5,598 bases of DNA from positions 1 through 5,598 of the forward strand of contig JAWWPY010000542.1 in the NCBI GenBank assembly GCA_033854735.1, read 5' to 3'. This stretch comes from JAWWPY01 sp033854735 (lineage in GTDB: Bacteria > Actinomycetota > Actinomycetes > Streptosporangiales > Streptosporangiaceae). Below are positions 1 through 5,323 of this stretch, in pieces. Numbering within the stretch: the first letter of the stretch is position 1; every line of letters begins with the position of its first letter. The position numbers and the translations under genes were made by a program. The notes beneath the pieces are model-generated. The model ran no database searches, was not told the origin of the DNA, and worked only from the letters and a program-made list of their open reading frames with translations.

Positions 1-27
1 GGGCTAGGGGCTAGGGGCTAGGGGAGG
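1..27. repeat. GGGGCTA tandem heptamer, G-quadruplex-capable
   Basis: Three tandem copies of a 7-bp unit (GGGGCTA, the first lacking one G at the window edge) are followed by GGGGAGGG. This gives five runs of three or more G on the plus strand within 27 bp, separated by loops of 1 to 3 nt, a classical G-quadruplex-forming pattern. Each CTAG supplies a stop triplet on both strands. Because the period is 7, the three copies place stops in all three frames of each strand, including the TAG that ends map. The array may extend left of the window. Confidence 0.75.
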
Positions 28-866
28 GTGAGGATCTCATAGCCGTCGGTGGTGACGAGGAGGGTGTGCTCGAACTGGGCGGTGCGCTTGCCGTCCCGGG
101 TGACGGCCGTCCAGTGATCAGGCCAGATGGTGTAGTCGATCGTGCCGAGGGTGAGCATCGGCTCGATGGTGAACGTCATGCCCTGTTCCATGATCACGCT
201 GACATCGGGGTCATCGAAATGCGGGACGATGAGGCCGGAGTGGAACGTTGTGCCGATGCCGTGCCCGGTGAAATCGCGGACCACCCCGTAGCCGAACCGG
301 CGGGCGTACGACTCGATGACCCGGCCGATCGCATTCAGCGGCCGCCCCGGCGCCACCGCGCGGATGCCGCGCATCATGGCTTCGTGAGTGCGCTCCACCA
401 GCAGGCGTGATTCCTCGTCGACCTCGCCGGCCAGGAACGTCGCGTTGGTGTCCCCGTGCACCCCGTTCAGGTACCCGGTGATGTCCACGTTGACGATGTC
501 ACCATCCGCGATCACGGTGTCATCCGGGATCCCGTGGCAGATCACCTCGTTGAGCGAGGTGCACAGCGACTTCGGGTAGCCGCGGTAGCCGAGCGTGCTG
601 GGATACGCGCCGTGGTCGCAGAGGAAGTCGTGGCCGACCCGGTCCAGCTCGTCCGTGGTGACCCCGGGCGCGACGTGCCTGCCGACCTCGGCCAGGGCCT
701 GAGCAGCGAGTTTGCCTGCGGCGCGCATCCGCTCGATCGTCCCGGCGTCCTTGACGTCCGGCTCGCCCGCTGCGGGGTGTTTCCGGCCCACGTACTCCGG
801 CCGCGGGATGCTCGCCGGGACCTGCCGCATCGGGGATAGCCGGCCAGGCTGGAGCAACGTAGTCAT
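18..866 (-). CDS. map: Methionine aminopeptidase, type I (MetAP1c-like, N-terminally extended)
   Basis: This cytosolic metalloprotease removes the initiator methionine from nascent proteins. The 282-residue product shows the complete type I signature. The five metal ligands are Asp128 (in IVNVDIT), Asp139 (in VHGDTNATF), His202 (in GHGIG), Glu235 (in FTIEPM) and Glu266 (in QFEHTLLV). The substrate-site His111 lies in EVICHGIP. The first 40 or so residues (PGRLSPMRQVPASIPRPEYVG) form the proline-rich linker extension known from mycobacterial MetAP1c, and ligand spacing agrees with that enzyme. Actinobacteria often carry two map genes; this resembles the extended, non-ribosomal-operon copy. The ATG at 866 is preferred because the extension begins directly after it. 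No Shine-Dalgarno motif precedes it, but a TAGACT -10-like box lies 8 nt upstream, consistent with a leaderless mRNA. It is divergent from the small gene at 881. Confidence 0.96.
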   Translation of the reverse strand: MTTLLQPGRLSPMRQVPASIPRPEYVGRKHPAAGEPDVKDAGTIERMRAAGKLAAQALAEVGRHVAPGVTTDELDRVGHDFLCDHGAYPSTLGYRGYPKSLCTSLNEVICHGIPDDTVIADGDIVNVDITGYLNGVHGDTNATFLAGEVDEESRLLVERTHEAMMRGIRAVAPGRPLNAIGRVIESYARRFGYGVVRDFTGHGIGTTFHSGLIVPHFDDPDVSVIMEQGMTFTIEPMLTLGTIDYTIWPDHWTAVTRDGKRTAQFEHTLLVTTDGYEILTLP

Positions 867-874
867 GTTCTGGA

Positions 875-880
875 AGTCTA
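875..880 (-). promoter_or_regulatory. Candidate -10 box for leaderless map transcript
   Basis: On the minus strand TAGACT (TAnnnT consensus) ends 8 nt before the map ATG, which would put the first transcribed base at or next to the start codon. No good -35 is visible; TTGGTC with a 15-nt spacer is the nearest. The box lies in the 14-bp gap between two divergent start codons, so the promoter of each gene must extend into the other's coding sequence. Inferred from motif and spacing only. Confidence 0.4.
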
Positions 881-1069
881 ATGGGCATGGACGATGACCA
901 AGCCTGGTGGTACTGCCTCAAGCACCGCGCGGTCGAGCACGGTCCGGGATGTCCCGGTAAGGACCGGCTCGGGCCGTATGAGACCGAGGATCAGGCCGCG
1001 CACGCCCTGGACACCGTGCGGAAACGAAACCAGGAGTGGGACGCGGCCGACGGCGAGCCCACCCCGTAG
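881..1069 (+). CDS. Small conserved actinobacterial-type protein with Cys/His cluster, function unknown
   Basis: A 62-residue acidic, soluble protein with no signal peptide or membrane segment. Its core (WWYCLKHRAVEHGPGCPGKDRLGPY, followed by a helix ending in RNQEWD) resembles short actinobacterial hypothetical proteins that carry a YYCLxHxxVE ... DRLGPY pattern. I recall this family only as uncharacterised. Cys12, His15, His20 and Cys24 are spaced so that they could bind a zinc ion, which is inference. The start is ambiguous: ATG 881 lies 4 nt after a GGAAG Shine-Dalgarno-like motif (872-876), and ATG 887 lies 10 nt after it. Either keeps the conserved core. The gene runs divergently from map with start codons 14 bp apart, and 86 bp separate its stop from the next gene on the same strand. 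GC-rich wobble positions fit real coding sequence. Confidence 0.8.
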   Translation: MGMDDDQAWWYCLKHRAVEHGPGCPGKDRLGPYETEDQAAHALDTVRKRNQEWDAADGEPTP

Positions 1070-1113
1070 CTCAGCCTGGAGCCGGCCTGGCCAGTCGGCG
1101 TCAGCATGCCCGG

Positions 1114-1119
1114 TATCGT
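1114..1119 (+). promoter_or_regulatory. Weak candidate -10 box upstream of the YbjQ-like gene pair
   Basis: TATCGT fits the TAnnnT pattern and lies 36 nt before the GTG start at 1156, giving a leader of about 30 nt that contains the ribosome binding site. No convincing -35 hexamer lies 16-18 nt upstream. The 86-bp gap (1070-1155) shows nothing else I can support, so the pair may instead be read through from the small upstream gene. Confidence 0.25.
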
Positions 1120-1155
1120 GGGACCTGGCGGCACAGGGGCCGAAAGGGGCGCGCG

Positions 1156-2085
1156 GTGACCGATGATCAGGCCGGAACCGGGCTGCCCGATGCCGCGCGT
1201 GCGCGGATGGCCGAGATCCGGGACAGCGGGACCTGGGGATCCGCCCTGTCCACGGCTGAGTTCGCCGCCATCCGCAGCGTGGGCTTCGAGCCGGTTGGCC
1301 AGGTCCTCGGTGCCGCCGTCTACAACATCGGCTTCACGGGCGGATACGGCTGCCCGGGCGCGTGGTCCGGGTACGGCGCCTTCGCCCAGCCCATCCGGGG
1401 CGCCACGCAGGTCTCGGGGCGTGGCGGGTACGGCTCGTTCGGCCCCCTGGTGGAGGCGATGTACAAGGCACGGCACAAGGCCCTCGACCGGATGATGTCC
1501 GAGTGCACGCAGCTAGGGGGCCAGGGAATCGTGGGCGTGTCGCTCACCATCGGCTCGTTCCCGGCCGGGGGCCTCGAATTCAAGGCGATCGGCACAGCCG
1601 TCCGGGCCCAGGGCGGCCGCGTGGTGCCGCCCACGCCGTTCACCTCCGACCTGTCCGGCCAGGACTTCGCCAAGCTGATCATGGCTGGCTGGGTACCAGT
1701 CGGACTGGCGCTCGGCATCTCGGTCGGCTCCCGGCACGATGACTGGCTGACCGTCGGCCAGACCCGGTGGGGTGCCGGGAACGCCGAGGTCATCGGGTAC
1801 ACCGAGCTGGTGAACGATGCCAGGCACGACGGGCGCGTCCAGCTCGAGCAGGATGTCCGCAGGCTGGGAGGCGAGGGTGTCGTTGTGTCCAGGATGGACA
1901 TGAAGGTGCATGAGCGTGAGTGCCCGATGCAGGAGGGCCGCAGGGACCACATCGTGGAAGTCACGGTCATCGGTACCGCAACGGCGCAGTTCGCATCGCC
2001 AGGAGCCAAGCAGCCGCGCAGCCTGGCCATCCTGTCACTGGATCCGCAGCGGCGGCAGGCGGCCCGCGTGCGGCTCGGCGGCTGA
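1156..2085 (+). CDS. Tandem double YbjQ-like (heavy-metal-binding/UPF0145-type) domain protein
   Basis: A 309-residue soluble protein built from two modules resembling YbjQ, a small domain described as a putative heavy-metal-binding fold that oligomerises; no biochemical role is established. Module 1 (about 29-151) has the pattern G-F-x-P-V/L-G-x-V-L-G, a helix (AMYKARHKALDRMMSEC), then GIVGVSL and EFKAIGTAV. It carries a Gly/Tyr-rich insertion at about 61-96. Module 2 (about 161-279) opens with PFTSDLSGQDF and keeps GVVVSRMDM and VIGTA, but its helix is diverged. Cys66, Cys117 and Cys256 are present. The reading frame is open further upstream (from 1036), but GTG 1156 is chosen because AAAGGGG precedes it by about 7 nt and the upstream part overlaps the small gene and gives low-complexity basic sequence. 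The tail RSLAILSLDP resembles the end of the next protein (TMVLSLD). The two genes are 77 bp apart and likely co-transcribed. Confidence 0.85.
   Translation: MTDDQAGTGLPDAARARMAEIRDSGTWGSALSTAEFAAIRSVGFEPVGQVLGAAVYNIGFTGGYGCPGAWSGYGAFAQPIRGATQVSGRGGYGSFGPLVEAMYKARHKALDRMMSECTQLGGQGIVGVSLTIGSFPAGGLEFKAIGTAVRAQGGRVVPPTPFTSDLSGQDFAKLIMAGWVPVGLALGISVGSRHDDWLTVGQTRWGAGNAEVIGYTELVNDARHDGRVQLEQDVRRLGGEGVVVSRMDMKVHERECPMQEGRRDHIVEVTVIGTATAQFASPGAKQPRSLAILSLDPQRRQAARVRLGG
1635..1668 (+). repeat. 34-nt near-identical stretch shared with 2624-2657
   Basis: This stretch, encoding PFTSDLSGQDF at the start of module 2, matches 2624-2657 in the downstream paralogue at 33 of 34 bases. The only difference is a synonymous Ser codon (TCC versus TCG, bases 1656 and 2645). 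Flanking sequence diverges strongly. The first module of the downstream protein has a more distant version (IFTSDLSVNEF, around 2261-2291). This is a direct footprint of duplication with strong constraint or recent gene conversion. Confidence 0.75.
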
Positions 2086-2162
2086 TCGATGACACCACTG
2101 CCCCCCCGCCACAGGTACCCATATGAGCGCAGGTTCTCGATGACAGCAGCTGAGGGAGAGCG

Positions 2163-3008
2163 ATGACCGAGCAGAACGCCGCCGCGCTAGGCGTGGCCGG
2201 AGTACCGCAGGACGCCCTGCGCCGCCTGGCCGAGCTGCAGCCCGGGAAGCCGGGCGCCATCTTCACCTCGGACCTGTCTGTGAACGAGTTCCTGCTGGTG
2301 CGCGAGGCTGGCTTCCGCCCGCTCGGCCTGGTTCTGGGCAGCTCGATCTACCACGTGGGCCTGCAGGTCGGCCGCTGGGGCAAGAACCAGGAGCTTGACG
2401 TCCTGTCGCAGGCCATGTACCACGCACGGGAACTGGCCATGACCCGGATGGAGGCGGAGGCGGACGCGCTCCAGGCCGACGGCATCGTCGGTGTCCGGCT
2501 CGATGTGGAGATGAAGGAGTTCGGCAACGACATCGCCGAGTTCATCGCGGTCGGCACCGCGGTCAAGGCCGAGGAGGGGGCCGGCGGCGGCGGGGTCACG
2601 CAGTGGCGCAACAACAAGCATCAGCCGTTCACCTCCGACCTGTCGGGCCAGGACTTCTGGACGCTGATCCGGGCCGGCTATGCGCCGCTCGGCATGGTGA
2701 TGGGGTCGTGTGTCTACCACATCGCGCACCAGCGGATGAGCGGGAAAATCGGCAACATCGGACGCAACGTCGAACTTGAGCAGTTCACCCAGGCCCTCTA
2801 CGACGCCCGCGAGCTGGCCATGAGCCGGATGCAGGCCGAGGCGGAGGAACTGCACGCGGAGGGGATCGTCGGCGTCCAGCTCCGCCAGCACAGCCACACC
2901 TGGGGCTCGCACACCACCGAGTTCTTCGCCATCGGCACCGCGGTCAGGCCGCTGCGCGAGGACCACGTGATCGAGCGGCCCACCATGGTGCTGAGCCTCG
3001 ACTCGTGA
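2163..3008 (+). CDS. Tandem double YbjQ-like (heavy-metal-binding/UPF0145-type) domain protein, paralogue of the preceding gene
   Basis: A 281-residue soluble protein with two better-preserved YbjQ-like modules. Module 1 (about 33-136) runs FTSDLSVNEF, GFRPLGLVLGSSIYHVG, QAMYHARELAMTRMEAEADAL, DGIVGVRLDVEM, EFIAVGTAVKA. Module 2 (about 156-263) runs FTSDLSGQDF, GYAPLGMVMGSCVYHIA, QALYDARELAMSRMQAEAEEL, EGIVGVQL, EFFAIGTAVRP. A Gly-rich linker (AGGGGV, 140-145) joins them. Both modules keep a His after the Tyr of S-x-x-Y-H, which the upstream paralogue lacks. The start ATG has a strong ribosome binding site, GAGGGAGAG, ending 2 nt before it. The gene lies 77 bp after its paralogue and ends 22 bp from the convergent PEP mutase-family gene. 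The YbjQ family is still functionally open; metal binding is a family label, and no metal site is obvious here. Confidence 0.88.
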   Translation: MTEQNAAALGVAGVPQDALRRLAELQPGKPGAIFTSDLSVNEFLLVREAGFRPLGLVLGSSIYHVGLQVGRWGKNQELDVLSQAMYHARELAMTRMEAEADALQADGIVGVRLDVEMKEFGNDIAEFIAVGTAVKAEEGAGGGGVTQWRNNKHQPFTSDLSGQDFWTLIRAGYAPLGMVMGSCVYHIAHQRMSGKIGNIGRNVELEQFTQALYDARELAMSRMQAEAEELHAEGIVGVQLRQHSHTWGSHTTEFFAIGTAVRPLREDHVIERPTMVLSLDS

Positions 3009-3030
3009 GCGCGTCCTCGTAGGGCGTGTC

Positions 3031-3948
3031 CTAACCGCCGAACGCCGCGCGGACGGCTGAGCGGCCTGTGCGGGCCAGTTCCAGGAACCCGTAGCTGCCG
3101 TACTCGCGCAGGTCCCGGGCGGCCTCGACGACCGCCCCGAGCGCGGCGAACGCGAACGCCCCGCCCACAGAAACCCGGCGCACGCCGGCCCGGGCCAGTT
3201 CCGGCACGGTCGGGCTACCGGGCAGGGCGAGCACGTTGACCGGCCGGTCGACCGCGCTCACCACCTGCCGTATCTCATCCAGGCTGGTCAGGCCGGGCGC
3301 GTAGAGCACGTCGGCGCCGGCCTCCTGATAGGCCTGCAGGCGGGCGATGGTGTCAGCCAGGTCCGGCCGGCCGTGCAGGTAGTTCTCGGCCCGCGCGGTG
3401 ATCACCAGCTGAACCAGGCCGGCCTTCGCGGCGGCCGCGGCCGCCGCGACCCGGTCGGCGGCGAGCCCGATGTCGTAGATCGGTGACTCGGGATCGCCGG
3501 TGAAGTCTTCGACCGAGCAGCCGGCCAGGCCGGCCTGCACCGCCATCCGGATGGTCTCGGCGACGCCCTCGGGCTCGTCGGCGAAGGCGTTCTCCAGGTC
3601 GGCCGAGACCGGCACGCTGGTCGCCGCGGCGATCCCGGCCGCGTGGGCCAGCGTCTCGTCGCGGGTCACCGACCCGTCGAGCCGCCCCAGCGTGGCCGCG
3701 AAACCGCTGCTCGTCGTGGCCAGGGCGGCGAAGCCGAGCGAAGTGAGGAGTTTCGCGGAGCCCACGTCCCACGGGTTCGGCAGGAGCAGTATCTCCGGGC
3801 CCTCGTGCAAGGCGCGGAACAGTTCGGCCTTCTCGGCCTGGGTAGGCACGATGACGGTTCCCCCCGTGCTCATTGGCCCCGTGCTCATTGGCCCCGTGTT
3901 GATTGGCCCCGTGTTCATTGGCCCCGTGTTCATTGGCACTGCGTTCAT
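3031..3948 (-). CDS. PEP mutase/isocitrate lyase superfamily enzyme (PEP_mutase-type)
   Basis: A TIM-barrel enzyme of the family that makes or breaks C-C or P-C bonds next to a carboxylate (PEP mutase, carboxyPEP mutase, methylisocitrate lyase relatives). The exact substrate cannot be told. From ATG 3948 the product has 305 residues; the reading frame is open back to GTG 3984 (317 residues). Visible motifs, numbered from that GTG, are LPNPWDVGSAKLL with Asp73, ATTSSGFAATLG (89-100), the metal-binding segment SADLEN (Asp129, Glu131), VEDF (Glu159), ITARAE (Arg198) and VLYAPG (226-231). The KKCGH motif of true isocitrate lyases is absent. The first 30 or so residues are repeats of [M/I][N/S]TGP, so the start is uncertain: any of five in-frame ATGs (3948, 3933, 3918, 3888, 3873) would keep the whole catalytic domain, which begins near residue 48. 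The gene is convergent with the YbjQ-like pair and divergent from the regulator gene at 4161. Confidence 0.88.
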   Translation of the reverse strand: MNAVPMNTGPMNTGPINTGPMSTGPMSTGGTVIVPTQAEKAELFRALHEGPEILLLPNPWDVGSAKLLTSLGFAALATTSSGFAATLGRLDGSVTRDETLAHAAGIAAATSVPVSADLENAFADEPEGVAETIRMAVQAGLAGCSVEDFTGDPESPIYDIGLAADRVAAAAAAAKAGLVQLVITARAENYLHGRPDLADTIARLQAYQEAGADVLYAPGLTSLDEIRQVVSAVDRPVNVLALPGSPTVPELARAGVRRVSVGGAFAFAALGAVVEAARDLREYGSYGFLELARTGRSAVRAAFGG

Positions 3949-3950
3949 GG
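3866..3950 (-). repeat. 15-bp tandem repeat at the 5' end of the PEP mutase-family gene
   Basis: Five 15-bp units lie at 3866-3880, 3881-3895, 3896-3910, 3911-3925 and 3926-3940, plus a partial unit to 3950. On the plus strand the unit is GTGYTCATTGGCCCC; copies 1 and 2 are identical and the others differ at one to three bases. Read on the minus strand, each unit is GGGGCCAATG followed by two codons and encodes [M/I][N/S]TGP. Each therefore carries a G-rich, Shine-Dalgarno-like run 3 nt before an in-frame ATG (ATC in the third unit). Because 15 is a multiple of 3, copy-number change would alter N-terminal length and start-codon number but not the frame. Confidence 0.9.
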
Positions 3951-4060
3951 CGCCAGCCTGCCATCTGTTCTGGCTCCGGGTCACCCCGTTTCAGGGCCGT
4001 CCCGCCGGTGCGGCGGCGCACCTGGCCGCGGGTTCCGTTGGCGGGGCTCTGTTACCCCGG

Positions 4061-4124
4061 ATGTGATGTAACGTAACGCTCAGTAATTATCTGCATACAA
4101 TAGGTGTGTCAGTGGCGCGGACAC
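4061..4124. promoter_or_regulatory. AT-rich divergent promoter region
   Basis: The segment about 4061-4101 is markedly AT-rich against its surroundings. For the plus strand, TACAAT (4096-4101) is a good -10 box, with GTAACG (4073-4078) at 17-nt spacing as a weak -35; transcription from near 4108 would give a leader of about 53 nt to ATG 4161. For the minus strand, GATAAT (4091 to 4086) with CTGACA (4112 to 4107) at 15-nt spacing could serve the PEP mutase-family gene, but the spacing is short. GTGTC (4106-4110) and GACAC (4120-4124) form a dyad over the plus-strand start site, and TAACG is directly repeated at 4069-4078. The remainder of the gap between the two genes shows nothing further. 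Confidence 0.45.
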
Positions 4125-4160
4125 GTTCACGCGGCACCGTGGCCGACCTCCGGAGGGCAG

Positions 4161-5219
4161 ATGGACGACTCCAGACCCGAGGCGCCCCGTGGGCGGATCC
4201 TGCTGATCGACGACGACCGGGTCTTTGGTGTGTGGGCGACCAAGGTGCTGCAGGCCCGCGGATTTGAGATCAAGCACCTGCTCGATCCGCTGGAGGGACT
4301 GCGGCAGGTCGAATCCGAGTCCTGGGACCTGGTCATCACCGACGTTGAGATGCCGCGCATGACCGGCCTGGAGTTTCTCGAGCGGGTACGGGCCCTGGAT
4401 CCGTCGCTTCCAGTGGCGGTGGTCACCGCGCACCCGTCGGTGGCCCGCGCGGTCACGACGCTGCGGCAGGCGGGCACCGAATTCATCCCGAAGCCCATAA
4501 CACCGGACGACCTGGTGGCCCGGGTCGCCGCGCTTATCGCCCAGCGCCCGTCAGCACCGGCCGCCGTCGCGGAGAGCGTGCTGGCCGTCGGTGCGCATCC
4601 CGGGGACGTCGAGATCGGTGCGGCTGGCACGCTGCTGGCGCACATCGCCGGGGGACTGGCGGTGACGATTCTCGCCCTCTCGGGCGGTGCGCCCGACGCC
4701 GCCGGGACGGGAGGCGGCCGCGAGCCTGAAGGAGCCGCCCCGGTCATCGGCACCAGGGTGAGCCTCGAAGATCTCGGGGGCTCCAGCGGCGCCGAAGGGG
4801 ACGCCGCCGTGGCCGCCATCGACCGGCTCATCGCGCAGACCAAGCCTGCGGTGGTCTATACCCATTCCGTCCACGACGGCCAGCAGGATCATCGCAACAC
4901 CCATGCTGCCGTGGTGGCAGCGGCGTGGAAGATCGGCCGTGTCTACTGCTTCCAGTCGCCGTCGGCGACCGCCGATTTCCGGCCCACGCACTTCGTCGCG
5001 ATCGACGATCACATTGGCGGCAAGCTCAGCGCGGTGAGGGCGTTCGACTCCCAGCCGGAGGTGCGCGACTACCTGAACCCCGACCTGGTCACCTCCACGG
5101 CTCAGTACTGGTCACGCTACTCCGGGTCACGGCTCGCCGAAGCGTTCGAGGTAGTCCGTGATCGGGCGGCCGCCGGGGCGGCCGCCGGCCCGCCGGGCAC
5201 GGCGCGGGCCACCCCGTAG
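4161..5219 (+). CDS. Response regulator receiver domain fused to PIG-L deacetylase-like domain
   Basis: A 352-residue soluble protein. Residues about 11-127 form a CheY-like receiver domain: acidic pair Asp17/Asp18 (LLIDDDR), phosphoacceptor Asp61 (VITDVEMPRMTG), Thr89 and Lys111 (FIPKPI) are all present, so it should accept phosphate from a histidine kinase; none is in the window. After an Ala/Pro linker, about 139-335 match the PIG-L/LmbE family of zinc-dependent N-deacetylases acting on GlcNAc-type substrates. The zinc-ligand positions look intact (His146, Asp149, His244). The family's AHPDD motif reads AHPGD here (Gly148 replaces the general-base Asp), and the HxDH motif reads QQDH (Gln241 replaces the catalytic His), so catalysis is doubtful. 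The C-terminal block (VYCFQSPSATADFRPTHFVAIDDH ... SRLAEAFEVVR) is typical of such fusions. ATG 4161 follows GGAGG (4152-4156) by 4 nt; an in-frame GTG at 4104 lies upstream of the predicted transcription start. No DNA-binding domain is present. Confidence 0.88.
   Translation: MDDSRPEAPRGRILLIDDDRVFGVWATKVLQARGFEIKHLLDPLEGLRQVESESWDLVITDVEMPRMTGLEFLERVRALDPSLPVAVVTAHPSVARAVTTLRQAGTEFIPKPITPDDLVARVAALIAQRPSAPAAVAESVLAVGAHPGDVEIGAAGTLLAHIAGGLAVTILALSGGAPDAAGTGGGREPEGAAPVIGTRVSLEDLGGSSGAEGDAAVAAIDRLIAQTKPAVVYTHSVHDGQQDHRNTHAAVVAAAWKIGRVYCFQSPSATADFRPTHFVAIDDHIGGKLSAVRAFDSQPEVRDYLNPDLVTSTAQYWSRYSGSRLAEAFEVVRDRAAAGAAAGPPGTARATP
5165..5188 (+). repeat. Two perfect 12-bp tandem copies in the regulator's C-terminal tail
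   Basis: GGCGGCCGCCGG occurs twice without a gap (5165-5176 and 5177-5188) and encodes the AAAGAAAG part of a disordered Ala/Gly/Pro tail after the PIG-L-like domain. Each copy contains the 10-bp palindrome GGCGGCCGCC. It is probably slippage in low-complexity sequence, with length variation expected between strains. Confidence 0.7.
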
Positions 5220-5249
5220 GCCGTCCGGCCCAGCGAGGGGGCGTGGCCA

Positions 5250-5266
5250 GGCACCGGATCGGTGCC
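5250..5266 (+). terminator. Small hairpin after the regulator gene
   Basis: GGCACCG and CGGTGCC form a 7-bp stem with a 3-nt loop, 30 nt after the TAG at 5217-5219. It has no T-tract and sits just before the stronger terminator palindrome. It may stabilise the 3' end of the mRNA or assist termination. Confidence 0.45.
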
Positions 5267-5274
5267 CGTGTCGT

Positions 5275-5309
5275 CCGGTCATCCGGCATGCCGGATGACC
5301 GGCGTTTTT
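5275..5309 (+). terminator. Rho-independent terminator with a 28-bp perfect palindrome
   Basis: Bases 5275-5302 are a perfect palindrome with 14-bp arms beginning CCGGTCATCCGG. The RNA would fold into a stem of 12 bp closed by a CATG tetraloop. Five T (5305-5309) follow two bases after the stem. This is the expected form of an intrinsic terminator for the regulator gene and separates it from the pilin gene. A perfect palindrome of this length could also bind a protein in duplex form. Confidence 0.88.
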
Positions 5310-5323
5310 CTCTGACCGTTCGC

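Noticed and set aside
1036..1155. N-terminal extension of the first YbjQ-like gene
   Set aside because: It would overlap the small gene, encodes Arg/His-rich low-complexity sequence, and the GTG at 1156 has a suitable ribosome binding site and precedes the first module.
2098..2110. Run of seven C in the gap between the paralogues
   Set aside because: A homopolymer that could slip, but it is outside any coding region and not positioned within a promoter I can define.
2123..2143. Six-codon open frame MSAGSR between the YbjQ-like genes
   Set aside because: Too short, with no ribosome binding site or sign of attenuation; likely chance.
3008..3032. AGGGCGTGTCCTAA between the convergent genes, faintly like the ends of some actinobacterial insertion sequences
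   Set aside because: No transposase, no second inverted copy and no target duplication are visible, and the resemblance is from memory only.
3428..3447. Perfect 20-bp GC palindrome inside the PEP mutase-family gene
   Set aside because: It is explained by a run of GCG/GCC alanine codons in an Ala-rich helix; no reason to treat it as a site.
4104..4160. Upstream GTG start at 4104 for the regulator fusion
   Set aside because: It lies 2 bp after the -10 box and so before the expected transcription start; ATG 4161 has GGAGG in front and leads straight into the receiver domain.
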